From contig JAHIQI010000008.1 of the NCBI GenBank assembly GCA_018902755.1, positions 14,461 through 78,460 of the forward strand: 64,000 bases of DNA, written 5' to 3'. The DNA comes from Pseudomonadota bacterium (GTDB lineage Bacteria; Desulfobacterota; Desulfarculia; Desulfarculales; Desulfarculaceae). Positions 38,183-46,235 of the stretch are shown piece after piece (the first letter of the stretch is position 1; each line of letters begins with the position of its first letter). The notes below the pieces were generated by a model. The model ran no database searches and had not been told where the DNA came from. It saw only the letters and a program-made list of their open reading frames with translations. The position numbers and the translations under genes were made by a program.

Positions 38183-39460
38183 TCAGCGGCCCGAAAGGCC
38201 GAAAACCACCAAACTTATAGCGTCATCAATAAGTTGCTTTGGTATGTCAGGATGGGGGGCGGCGCTCCAGACCAGCCAACGCAGGCCGATCATGTGGTGG
38301 ATGCCCATGAGGGCAGGGACCATGATCTCCAGGGGCAGGTCGCGTATTTCGCCGTCTTTGACCGGGCCGGCCAGGGAGGCGGCGTAGCCTCCGGCCAGCT
38401 TGTTGTAATAGAATTCCGCCGCCTGGGGCACGATGGCCTCGGACTCCGACACGATGCGGTAGATGAGGCTGTGCCGCCCAAGAAAGCGAAAAAAACTAAG
38501 CATGCCTTGCACTTCTTTGTCGCGGCGGTCCTGGTGGCGGTCGGTGGCCCGGCGCAGCTCCCGGCGGAGTTGGTAGCTCAAAAAGCGCACCACCCCGTTC
38601 ATCAGGTCCTGCTTGCTCTTGAAGTGCACGTAAAAGGTGCCCTGGGCTACCCCGGCCTGGCGGGTGATGTCGGAGATGCCCGCCCCGGCATAGCCCATCT
38701 CGCCTAGCACCTGCTCGGCCGCCTGGAAGATGGCGATCTTGGTGCCCTTGCCCGGCGAGTCGCTCTCTTCCCAGGGAAGGAGGCCTTCCTGGGCCGGGGC
38801 CGGGGATGGCAGGGGCCATTGGGCGGGGGGTTGCCAGGCTTTGGGCCCGCTAATGCCTTTCTCCAGGAAAGAGGCGCACAAATCGGCCATGTCTTCCAGG
38901 TCGTGCGCCGGGCCCAGGTCTTCCCAGGGGCGCTGCTCGAAGATGGCCAGGCCCAGCATGGAGTAGGCCACCACGTTGGGGTCTAGGGAGCGGAACTGCC
39001 CCAGGTTGACCGTCCGGCGGTGGAAGTCCCGGAAGAACCAGGCGATCGAGTCGTAATAACTGATGGTTACGGTTTCGATGATGTCGAATTCATTGAGCAC
39101 CCGGTGGATGGGGGCATAGTCCCGGCAGTGGCTGAGAAGCAGGCGCAGAACCCGGCGCAGGGCTTCGTGGGGGCTCAGGCCCTCCAGGGTCAGGGCGTTG
39201 GCCTGGGACCAGAAATCGCTCAGCGCGGCGTCCACCACCTCCCGGAACACCTGGTCCTTGTTGCGGAAATACTGGTAGAAGGTGCCCTGGCCCAGGCCGC
39301 ACTCCCGGCTTATCTGGGAAACGCTGGCCCCGGAATAGCCATGTTCGCCGAACACCTGCCGGGCCGCCTGCAACAGGCTCTGGCGGGTGCGGGCCCCCTT
39401 GGGGGTCAGGGAGTGGGGGCCGGGGTTGGCGGGTGCGCTTTTGGGTGTCGATTTGGACAT
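38183..39460 (-). CDS. Tandem TetR regulator: two complete TetR units in one chain
   Basis: 425 residues, twice the normal TetR size. Unit 1 (about 20-205): RQSLLQAARQVFGEHGYSGA and SQISRECGLGQGTFYQYF form the HTH at 47-66. Unit 2 (about 236-425): IAIFQAAEQVLGEMGYAGAG and SDITRQAGVAQGTFYVHF form the HTH at 263-282. A Pro/Ala/Gln-rich linker (206-235) joins them. Each half has its own ligand-binding helical region. A single chain may thus mimic the usual homodimer or recognise two different half-sites. It is on the same strand as, and just upstream of, the operon with the 29-bp palindrome, and divergent from the GntR operon. Confidence 0.92.
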   Translation of the reverse strand: MSKSTPKSAPANPGPHSLTPKGARTRQSLLQAARQVFGEHGYSGASVSQISRECGLGQGTFYQYFRNKDQVFREVVDAALSDFWSQANALTLEGLSPHEALRRVLRLLLSHCRDYAPIHRVLNEFDIIETVTISYYDSIAWFFRDFHRRTVNLGQFRSLDPNVVAYSMLGLAIFEQRPWEDLGPAHDLEDMADLCASFLEKGISGPKAWQPPAQWPLPSPAPAQEGLLPWEESDSPGKGTKIAIFQAAEQVLGEMGYAGAGISDITRQAGVAQGTFYVHFKSKQDLMNGVVRFLSYQLRRELRRATDRHQDRRDKEVQGMLSFFRFLGRHSLIYRIVSESEAIVPQAAEFYYNKLAGGYAASLAGPVKDGEIRDLPLEIMVPALMGIHHMIGLRWLVWSAAPHPDIPKQLIDDAISLVVFGLSGR

Positions 39461-39594
39461 GTCTAGTGATTCACCTCTCAGTTTTTATATAACATCGCCG
39501 GTTGACAGTCCAGAAGGAAAATCGCCGCCCGCCGCCCTGGACCATGGGGCAGGCACCCGCCGGGCATTTTTTAATTAAATTTTCAGTAATGGGC

Positions 39595-39623
39595 TTGACA
39601 CGGATTGTCGGACAATGTTATCA
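39595..39623 (+). promoter_or_regulatory. Promoter of the GntR-led operon with operator in the spacer
   Basis: TTGACA at 39595-39600, a 17-nt spacer and TTATCA at 39618-39623. Inside the spacer is the perfect palindrome ATTGTC-G-GACAAT (39604-39616), which fits the TTGTC-n-GACAA operator type of FadR/FCD-class GntR regulators. About 190 nt of leader separate it from the gntR start. The rest of 39461-39809 contains no supported gene; divergent tetR transcription must also start here, but I cannot pick its promoter. Confidence 0.72.
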
Positions 39624-39809
39624 GACCATTACATACAACAACTTTGCGCCCCCACTACATCTTGATTCAACAACCAGCGAGCAACTCAGGGCCAACCGCC
39701 GCAGCGGTCCTTGGATGACTGTGGCTGCCGAGCGAGGCGATGAATTAAGTGAAAGCCGATTTTGCATTAACGCCGGACAGGCAAAAGCCTCGGGGGAGAC
39801 GGTAAGCGC

Positions 39810-40469
39810 ATGCCGGAGTCGGTTAGGGAGAGGATTTACGAGGCCATCAGGGACGGGATCACCTATGGCGAGATGTTGCCCGGAGAGCGGCTGACCGAAA
39901 AGGAGCTTTCCGAGAGATTCCAGGCCAGCCGCAGCACCATTCGCGAGTGCCTGCGCCAACTGGAGAGCGAGGGGCTGCTCGCCTTTGAGAACCACAAGGG
40001 GTTTCGGGTGTCCAAGCTCTCCACTCGCCAGGTGGAGGAGATATACGACCTGCGCTGGCTCCTGGAAAGTTACGCCACCCGCCTTACCGCCGAAAAGGCC
40101 TCCCCAGCCCAGGTGGCCCAGCTTAAAAAGCTGCAAGAGAGTTGCCGCAAAGCGGCCCACAAGGGCGACCTCAAGGCCTGGCTCAAATACAACAACGCCT
40201 TTCACCTTTTCTTTTACGATAACTGTGGCAACGACAACCTCAAGCTGCTGCTGGACACCCTGAAAAGGCGCATCTACCGCTACCACTACATCATCATCCA
40301 GATTCCGGGCCATTTCGAAAACTACCTGGCCCAGCACCAGAAGATAATCGAGGCCTGCCGCCGCAACGACGGCCGGGCCGCGGAAAAGTACATGAAAGCG
40401 CATCTGGGAGGCATCAAGGATGTGCTCCTGGAGCAGTTCAAGAAGTTTCCGGGCATGCACCCCGGCTAG
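39810..40469 (+). CDS. GntR-family regulator, FCD (FadR-type) subclass
   Basis: 219 residues, ATG with GGGGGAG upstream. The winged HTH at 1-75 includes LTEKELSERFQASRSTIRECLRQLESEGLL. The FCD effector domain (about 85-210) has conserved metal-site residues in NNAFHLFFYD, YLAQHQKIIEAC and KAHLGGI (three His plus Asp). Such proteins usually sense carboxylic acids or their CoA precursors. First gene of the 16-kb operon and probably autoregulating via the palindrome in its promoter. Confidence 0.93.
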   Translation: MPESVRERIYEAIRDGITYGEMLPGERLTEKELSERFQASRSTIRECLRQLESEGLLAFENHKGFRVSKLSTRQVEEIYDLRWLLESYATRLTAEKASPAQVAQLKKLQESCRKAAHKGDLKAWLKYNNAFHLFFYDNCGNDNLKLLLDTLKRRIYRYHYIIIQIPGHFENYLAQHQKIIEACRRNDGRAAEKYMKAHLGGIKDVLLEQFKKFPGMHPG

Positions 40470-40498
40470 GGCATGGCCGTCAGCAAAGGGAGCGCCGT

Positions 40499-41242
40499 AT
40501 GAGCTTGCAAGACAAAGTGGCCCTGGTTACCGGCGGAGGCCGGGGCATCGGTCGGGCCATCTGCCTGGTGTTCGCCCAAAAGGGCGCGGATGTGATCGTG
40601 GCCGATCTGGACCTGGGCCTGGCCCAGGGAGTGGCCAAGGAAGTGGAGGCCCTGGGGCGGCGGGCCCTGGCGCTCACCATGAACGTGGCCGAGGAGGCCA
40701 GCGTGGACCAGGCGGCGGCCCAGGCCCAGGCCTGGCAGGGGCGCATCGACATATGGGTTAACAACGCTGGGATCGGCAGCCGGGCCATGCTGCACGAGAT
40801 GACCGCCGAGCAGTGGGACAAGGTGCTAACGGTGAACCTGCGGGGCGCCTTCCTGGGCACCCGCGCCGCCGCCCGCATCATGATGCCCCAGAACAGCGGG
40901 CGCATCATCAACATGTCCTCGCGGGCGGGCAAGGGCGGCAGTTACGGGCATTGCAGCTACGGCTCCTCCAAGGCGGGCATGGTGGGACTCACCAAGAGCA
41001 CCGCCCGTGAGCTGGGCAAGTACAACATCACCGCCAACGCCATCCAGCCCGGCTTCATCCCCACCGAGCTCACCAAGAACCTGGACACCAGCATCACCAC
41101 GCCCGAGCAGCGGGTGCTGCCCCGGGCCGGGCGGCCCGAGGATGTGGCCTACGCCGCGGCCTATCTGGCCTCCGACGAGGCGGAGTGGGTCACCGGCATC
41201 ATGTTGGAAGTGACCGGCGGCACCGGAATGTTCGCGGGCTAA
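40499..41242 (+). CDS. Short-chain dehydrogenase/reductase (SDR), first of a pair
   Basis: 247 residues. NAD(P) loop VTGGGRGIGRAI; NNAG; catalytic Ser in MSSRAG and Tyr-x3-Lys in YGSSKAGM. The acidic residue after strand 2 (VADLDLG) favours NAD over NADP. Classical SDR of the FabG/3-hydroxyacyl-CoA dehydrogenase type, probably oxidising a hydroxyacyl intermediate. It starts 29 nt after gntR. Confidence 0.92.
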   Translation: MSLQDKVALVTGGGRGIGRAICLVFAQKGADVIVADLDLGLAQGVAKEVEALGRRALALTMNVAEEASVDQAAAQAQAWQGRIDIWVNNAGIGSRAMLHEMTAEQWDKVLTVNLRGAFLGTRAAARIMMPQNSGRIINMSSRAGKGGSYGHCSYGSSKAGMVGLTKSTARELGKYNITANAIQPGFIPTELTKNLDTSITTPEQRVLPRAGRPEDVAYAAAYLASDEAEWVTGIMLEVTGGTGMFAG

Positions 41243-41255
41243 GGGGAGAGACGCC

Positions 41256-42032
41256 ATGAGATTCGAGGGTAGATGCGCCGTGGTAACCGGCGGGGGCGGC
41301 GGATTCGGCAAGGCCTTTGGCGCGGCGCTGGCCGCCGAGGGCTGCAACGTGGTCCTGGCCGACGTGAACCAGGAGCTGCTGGCCAAAAACGAGGCCGAGA
41401 TCAACCAGGCCGGCGGCGGCAAGGCCCTTGCCGTGCTCTGCGACGTGACCAGCGGCGAGGCGGTGCAGGCCATGGCCGCCAAGGCGGTGGAGAGCTTCGG
41501 CTCCCTGGACATCCTCATCAACAACGCGGGCGGCAGCATGGGGGTCCCCCGGGACACCATCGACCAGGTCAAGGAAGAGGACTGGGACAAGGTGGTGAGC
41601 CTGAACCTGAAGGGCACCTTCCTGTGCACAAAGGCCGCGGCCGGCTACATGAAAAAGGCGGGCTACGGCAAGATCGTGAACCTGAGCTCCATCACCGCCC
41701 GGGTGGGCGGCCAGCTCACCCCGGTGCAATACGTCAGCGCCAAGGGCGCGATCATCTCCTTCACCCGCCACGTGGCCCAGGAGCTGGGCCCCTTCGGCAT
41801 CAACGTTAACGCGGTGGCTCCGGGCATAGTGCTCACCGGCGAGCGCCTGGAAAAGATGTGGTACGGCCGCAAGAGCGATGAGGAGCGCCAATCCTACGTT
41901 AACCAGGTGCCCCTGCGCCGCCTGGGCTCCCCTCAGGAGATCAGCGACGCGGTGCTTTACCTGTGCTCGGACCAGGCCAGCATCATCACCGGGGTGACTC
42001 TGGACATCAACGGCGGATTGTTTTCCGCTTAA
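41256..42032 (+). CDS. Short-chain dehydrogenase/reductase (SDR), second of a pair
   Basis: 258 residues. VTGGGGGFGKAFGAAL carries the GxxxGxG cofactor loop, NNAGGSMGVP the structural Asn, and LSSITARVGGQLTPVQYVSA the Ser/Tyr region, with catalytic Lys in YVSAKGA. VLADVNQ after strand 2 suggests NAD. A classical SDR distinct in sequence from its 13-nt-distant neighbour, so the two probably act on different steps or enantiomers. Confidence 0.92.
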   Translation: MRFEGRCAVVTGGGGGFGKAFGAALAAEGCNVVLADVNQELLAKNEAEINQAGGGKALAVLCDVTSGEAVQAMAAKAVESFGSLDILINNAGGSMGVPRDTIDQVKEEDWDKVVSLNLKGTFLCTKAAAGYMKKAGYGKIVNLSSITARVGGQLTPVQYVSAKGAIISFTRHVAQELGPFGINVNAVAPGIVLTGERLEKMWYGRKSDEERQSYVNQVPLRRLGSPQEISDAVLYLCSDQASIITGVTLDINGGLFSA

Positions 42033-42049
42033 CCACAAAGGTCTAACTC

Positions 42050-43723
42050 ATGGACAAAGACAAACTCGCGGGCCTGTATCAGCAGTGGAACCAGGGCCCG
42101 GTTGAGCAGGCCCTCAAAAAAACCCCCGAGCGCGCCAACTGTGCACACACCCCGGCGGGCATTCCCAACGAGCGAATCTATACCCCGCTCAATCTGGACG
42201 AGGCGGGCTTCGACTACGCCAAGGACCTGGGCTTTCCGGGCCAGTTCCCCTACACCCGAGGCCGCGATCCCCTGGGCTATCGCTCCAACTACTGGCTGTT
42301 CATGCAGTACGCCGGTTGCGGCGACGCCGAGGAGGCCAACAAGCGCTACCGCTATCTGCTGAGCCAAGGCCAGGCCGGAATCTCGGTGGCCTTCGACCTG
42401 CCCACCCAGGTGGGCCTGGACTCCGACGACCCCATGGCCGACGGCGAGGTGGGCAAGATCGGGGTGGCGGTGTCCTCGCTGCAAGACCTGGAGACGGTGT
42501 TCGAGGGCATCCCGCTCAACAAGCTGCGCCAGATCAGCCTGGTGGCCAACGCCATGAGCAGCATTATCCTGGCCATGTTTTTGGCCCTGGCCGAGAAGCA
42601 GGGTGTGCCGGTGGATGAATGCACCCTGCGCATCCAGAACGACGTGCTCAAGGAGTTCATCTCCCGGGGGGCCTACATCTTCCCGCCCGAGCCGTCCATC
42701 CGCCTGACCACCGACGTGGTTACCTACTGCGCCCAGAACCATCCCGCCTGGCTGCCCATCACCCTGTGCGGTTATCACATCCGCGAGGCCGGGGCCAACG
42801 CGGTGCAGGAGGTGGCCTACTGCCTGGCCAACGGCCTGGCCTACATGGACGAGGTGGCCCGGCGCGGCGCGCCCATGGAGCGGGTGCTGCCCCAGCTCTC
42901 CGCTTTCTGCGCGGTGAACATGAACTTCTTCGAGGAGATCGCCAAGTTCCGGGCTCTGCGCCGCCTGTGGGCCCGCCTGGTGCGCGAGCGCTACGGGGTT
43001 GGCCCGGAGGTGAACCTGGGGCTCAGCCTGGTGAACTTCACCGCGGGCAGCAGCCTCACCGCCCAACAGCCCATGAACAACATCGTGCGGGTGGCGGTGG
43101 AGTGCCTGGCCGGAGTGCTGGGCGGCTGCCAGTCCCTGTTCCCTTGCTCCATGGACGAGGCCTTTGCCACGCCCACCGAGGCGGCGGTGAAGGTGGCCCT
43201 GCGCACCCAGCAGATCATCGCCAACGAGACCGGCATCGGCGACACGGCGGACCCCATGGGCGGCTCCTACTACTTGGAAAGCCTCACCAGCGAGATCGAG
43301 AAGCGGGCGCTGAAGATGATCGAGGAGATCGAGGCCCTGGGCGGCTCGGTCAAGGCCATCGACCAGGGCTACTTCCGCCGCAACATCGACGAGGCCTCCT
43401 ACCAGTGGCAGAAGGAAGTTGACACCGGCGCGCGCTCCATCGTGGGGGTAAACGCCTACCAGGAAGCCGACGAAGCGCCCATGGAGATATTCCGGCCCCC
43501 GGCCGAGACCCAGGAGCGCCAGATCGCTCGCCTGCGGAAGCTGCGCGAGGAGCGCGACAACGACCGGGTGCAAAAGGCCCTGGAGCAGGTGAAGGCCGTG
43601 GCCGCCACCGAGGAAAACCTGATCCCCGCCCTGACCGAAGCGGCCAGGGCCTATGCCACCATGGGCGAGATCTGCGGGGTCTTGCGCTCGGTGTTCGGGG
43701 AGCACAACGAAGGTGACATCTAA
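42050..43723 (+). CDS. B12-dependent acyl-CoA mutase, large (catalytic) subunit, methylmalonyl-CoA-mutase type
   Basis: 557 residues: the (beta/alpha)8 barrel without the B12 domain, which is encoded by a separate gene 29 nt downstream. Relative to methylmalonyl-CoA mutase (P. shermanii numbering), the radical-steering Tyr89 is kept (Tyr87 in QYAGC). The carboxylate-binding Arg207 is kept (Arg206 in FISRGAYIFPP), as is His244 (His243 in GYHIREAGA). However, the CoA-contacting stretch PWTIRQYAGF is replaced by YWLFMQYAGC, losing Arg82 and Arg87 equivalents. 2-Hydroxyisobutyryl- and isobutyryl-CoA mutases lack Tyr89/Arg207, so a carboxylated substrate is favoured, but not necessarily methylmalonyl-CoA. 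Part of an operon with epimerase and CoA ligase. Confidence 0.9.
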   Translation: MDKDKLAGLYQQWNQGPVEQALKKTPERANCAHTPAGIPNERIYTPLNLDEAGFDYAKDLGFPGQFPYTRGRDPLGYRSNYWLFMQYAGCGDAEEANKRYRYLLSQGQAGISVAFDLPTQVGLDSDDPMADGEVGKIGVAVSSLQDLETVFEGIPLNKLRQISLVANAMSSIILAMFLALAEKQGVPVDECTLRIQNDVLKEFISRGAYIFPPEPSIRLTTDVVTYCAQNHPAWLPITLCGYHIREAGANAVQEVAYCLANGLAYMDEVARRGAPMERVLPQLSAFCAVNMNFFEEIAKFRALRRLWARLVRERYGVGPEVNLGLSLVNFTAGSSLTAQQPMNNIVRVAVECLAGVLGGCQSLFPCSMDEAFATPTEAAVKVALRTQQIIANETGIGDTADPMGGSYYLESLTSEIEKRALKMIEEIEALGGSVKAIDQGYFRRNIDEASYQWQKEVDTGARSIVGVNAYQEADEAPMEIFRPPAETQERQIARLRKLREERDNDRVQKALEQVKAVAATEENLIPALTEAARAYATMGEICGVLRSVFGEHNEGDI

Positions 43724-43752
43724 AACGATCATGCCCAGCGGGATGAAAAGAC

Positions 43753-44160
43753 ATGCCTAAACGACACCGCATAATGCTGGCCAAGGCAGGCCTGGACGGA
43801 CACGACCGCGGGGTGCGGGTGGTGGCCATGGGCCTGCGCGACGCCAACTTCGAGGTTATCTACACCGGCCGCCGCCAGACGCCGGAGCACATCGTTAACG
43901 CGGCCATCCAGGAGGACGTGGACGCCATCGGGCTGAGCATCCTGTCCGGGGCCCACATGACCTTGTTCGCCAAGATCCTGGAGCTGCTCAAGGCCAAAGA
44001 GGCCGATGACATCGTGGTTTTCGGAGGGGGCATCATCCCGCCGGACGACGCCCAGGAGCTCAAGCAGATGGGCGTGAAGCACATCTTCGGGCCGGGCACC
44101 GCCATGGACACCATCGTGGGGGCCATCAACCAGACTTTGGAACAGCGGGAGGCCAAGTAA
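43753..44160 (+). CDS. B12-binding small subunit of the acyl-CoA mutase
   Basis: 135 residues, a stand-alone cobalamin domain. GLDGHDRG contains the base-off motif DxHxxG (Asp15, His17, Gly20), followed by SILSGAH (SxL) and FGGGIIP (GG), all required to hold adenosylcobalamin. It pairs with the preceding large subunit. The epimerase follows 4 nt later. Confidence 0.95.
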   Translation: MPKRHRIMLAKAGLDGHDRGVRVVAMGLRDANFEVIYTGRRQTPEHIVNAAIQEDVDAIGLSILSGAHMTLFAKILELLKAKEADDIVVFGGGIIPPDDAQELKQMGVKHIFGPGTAMDTIVGAINQTLEQREAK

Positions 44161-44164
44161 AGCC

Positions 44165-44587
44165 ATGCTTAAAAAGATAGACCACATCGGCATAGCCGTG
44201 CACGACATGGACGCGGGGCTCAAGTTTTTTCAAGAGGTCTTCGGACTCAAACCCATCAAGGTCGAGACTCTGGAAAAAATCAGCGTGAACATCGCTTTCC
44301 TGCCCCTGGGCGAGGTGCTTATCGAGCTGTTGGAGCCCACCTCTCCGGGAGCCGGGCGCATCGGCCAATTCCTTGAGGACAAGGGCCCGGGCTTCCACCA
44401 CATCGCCTACCGAGTGGAATCCATCGACCAGGCCCTGGCCGCTCTGAAGGCCCAGGGCGTGCCGGTGCGCGACGAGACCCCCCTGCCCGGCGGCGATGAC
44501 TCACGCATCGCCTTTATCAAGCCCGAGGGGACCCAAAACGTGCTCACCGAGTTGGTGGAGCGCGCCCATGAGATAGAGGCCAAGTAG
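44165..44587 (+). CDS. Methylmalonyl-CoA epimerase-like VOC protein
   Basis: 140 residues, two VOC repeats. Metal ligands appear in KIDHIGIAVHD (His), EVLIELLEP (Glu), FHHIAYRVE (His) and LTELVERAH (Glu). Interconverts the epimers of 2-methylmalonyl-CoA or a larger homologue. Tightly packed between the mutase small subunit and the CoA ligase (2 nt), which supports that the mutase product or substrate has an epimerisable carbon next to the thioester. Confidence 0.93.
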   Translation: MLKKIDHIGIAVHDMDAGLKFFQEVFGLKPIKVETLEKISVNIAFLPLGEVLIELLEPTSPGAGRIGQFLEDKGPGFHHIAYRVESIDQALAALKAQGVPVRDETPLPGGDDSRIAFIKPEGTQNVLTELVERAHEIEAK

Positions 44588-44589
44588 TC

Positions 44590-46122
44590 ATGAACGTAGC
44601 GCAGCTTTGGCAAAAACAGGCCGCCAAATACGGCGACAAGACCTACCTGTACTTCGGTGACGACGAGTATTCCTACAACCAGATGCTGGGGACCTTCTAC
44701 CGGGTGGCCGACAGCCTGGCCGGCATGGGCATCGGCAAGGGCGACCGGGTGGCACTGATGCACCGCAACGCGCCCGAGTTCCTCTACACCTGGTTCGCCC
44801 TGAGCTTCCTGGGGGCCATCACCGTGCCCATCAACCCGGTGTTCACCGAGACCGAGATCGCCTACATCCTGGGCCACTCGGGAGCCAAGGCCCTGGTCAT
44901 CGAGGACGAGTTCCTTGAGACCCTGGCCAAGGTGCCCCGGGACGAAATACCGGACATGAAGCAGGTTATCGTCAGCGGCGGCCAGGGCCCGGCCGGGACC
45001 ATAGGTTTTGGCCAGCTCCTGGAGGGCGAGGAAAAAGACCCCGGCGTGGCCATCGACGACCAGGACCCCTGCGTGTGCATCTACACCTCGGGCACCACGG
45101 ACATGCCCAAGGGGGTGCTCAACTCTCACTACGGCTGGGTGACCACCGGCCAGTCCTACGCCTACACCGTGGGCATCGGCGACAGCGACCGGGTGATGAC
45201 CCCTAACCCCCTGTTCCACGCCAACGCGCAGGTCTATTCCACCATGGGCTCCTTGAACGCCGGGGCCGGCCTTATCCTGCTGGACCGCTTCAGCGGCAGC
45301 CAGATCCTGGAGCAGGCGCGGCGCTACAAGGCCACCAAGATGGTGCTGGTGCAGGCGGTGACTCCCTGGGTGTGGGCCCGCCCGGTGTCCGAGGACGACT
45401 GCCAGCACGAGTTGGACACCATGGTGGCGGGCAACGTGCCGGTGGACATCTACCACAAGTTCGAGGAGCGCTTTTGCCTGAAGATCCAGACCATCTATTC
45501 GCTCACCGAGGCCACCATGGCGGTCATGGGACCCCGGGCCGGCACCATGCCCCGCAAGCCGGGCAGCATCGGGGTGCCCATGGAGCACCCGGACCCGGCG
45601 GTAATGAACCAGGTGTGGATCGCCGATGACGCGGGCAACGAGGTGGAAGCGGGCAAGCAGGGCGAGATCATCATCAAGAACCCGGCGGTGATGCTGGGCT
45701 ATTACAACGACCCGGCCAAGACCGCGGCCACCAAGGTGGACGGCTGGATTCACACCGGTGACATCGGTTACCGCGACGAACAGGGCTACATCTTTTTCGT
45801 GGGCCGCAAGAAAGAGGTGATCCGCCGCCGGGGCGAGCTGATCAGCCCCACCCAGATAGAGGCGGTGCTCAACGCCCATCCTGCGGTGGAAGAGTCGGCG
45901 GTGATCGGGGTGCCTTCGGACCTGGGCACCGGCGAGGAAGAGGTCAAGGCCTTTGTGCGGCTCGCCGAGGGCGGCCAGGCCACGGTGGAGCAGTTGCAGG
46001 AGCACTGCCGGGCCAAGCTGGCCGACTTCAAGGTGCCGCGCTTCATCGAGTTTCGCAAAGAGTTCGCCAAGAGCGCCATCGGGCGCATCAAGAAAGAGGA
46101 GCTGAAAAAGAGCAACGCATAA
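44590..46122 (+). CDS. AMP-forming acyl-CoA synthetase
   Basis: 510 residues. P-loop IYTSGTTDMPKGV has Asp-Met where Gly-Lys/Arg is usual but keeps the functional Gly/Thr/Lys. YSLTEATMAV, WIHTGDIGYRDEQGYIFFVGR and the C-terminal IGRIKKEEL (catalytic Lys) are present. No transit signals. It would activate the acid imported by the adjacent ABC transporter. Starts 2 nt after the epimerase gene. Confidence 0.92.
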   Translation: MNVAQLWQKQAAKYGDKTYLYFGDDEYSYNQMLGTFYRVADSLAGMGIGKGDRVALMHRNAPEFLYTWFALSFLGAITVPINPVFTETEIAYILGHSGAKALVIEDEFLETLAKVPRDEIPDMKQVIVSGGQGPAGTIGFGQLLEGEEKDPGVAIDDQDPCVCIYTSGTTDMPKGVLNSHYGWVTTGQSYAYTVGIGDSDRVMTPNPLFHANAQVYSTMGSLNAGAGLILLDRFSGSQILEQARRYKATKMVLVQAVTPWVWARPVSEDDCQHELDTMVAGNVPVDIYHKFEERFCLKIQTIYSLTEATMAVMGPRAGTMPRKPGSIGVPMEHPDPAVMNQVWIADDAGNEVEAGKQGEIIIKNPAVMLGYYNDPAKTAATKVDGWIHTGDIGYRDEQGYIFFVGRKKEVIRRRGELISPTQIEAVLNAHPAVEESAVIGVPSDLGTGEEEVKAFVRLAEGGQATVEQLQEHCRAKLADFKVPRFIEFRKEFAKSAIGRIKKEELKKSNA

Positions 46123-46135
46123 CAAATTTTTAGAA

Positions 46136-46206
46136 GGCTCCGGGGATTGGGGTAATTGCCGGGAGCCAAAAAATCCGAACGGCGCGTGGTTGAAAAAAAT
46201 CGCGCC
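46136..46206 (+). other. Two stem-loops before the second binding-protein gene
   Basis: GGCTCC (46136-46141) pairs with GGAGCC (46162-46167), and GGCGCG (46181-46186) pairs with CGCGCC (46201-46206). Both are followed by A-runs rather than T-runs, so they are not simple terminators on the plus strand. They may protect or attenuate the mRNA ahead of the highly expressed binding protein. Confidence 0.4.
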
Positions 46207-46235
46207 AAAAAACCTGAGAGGGAGGGAATTTGGTT

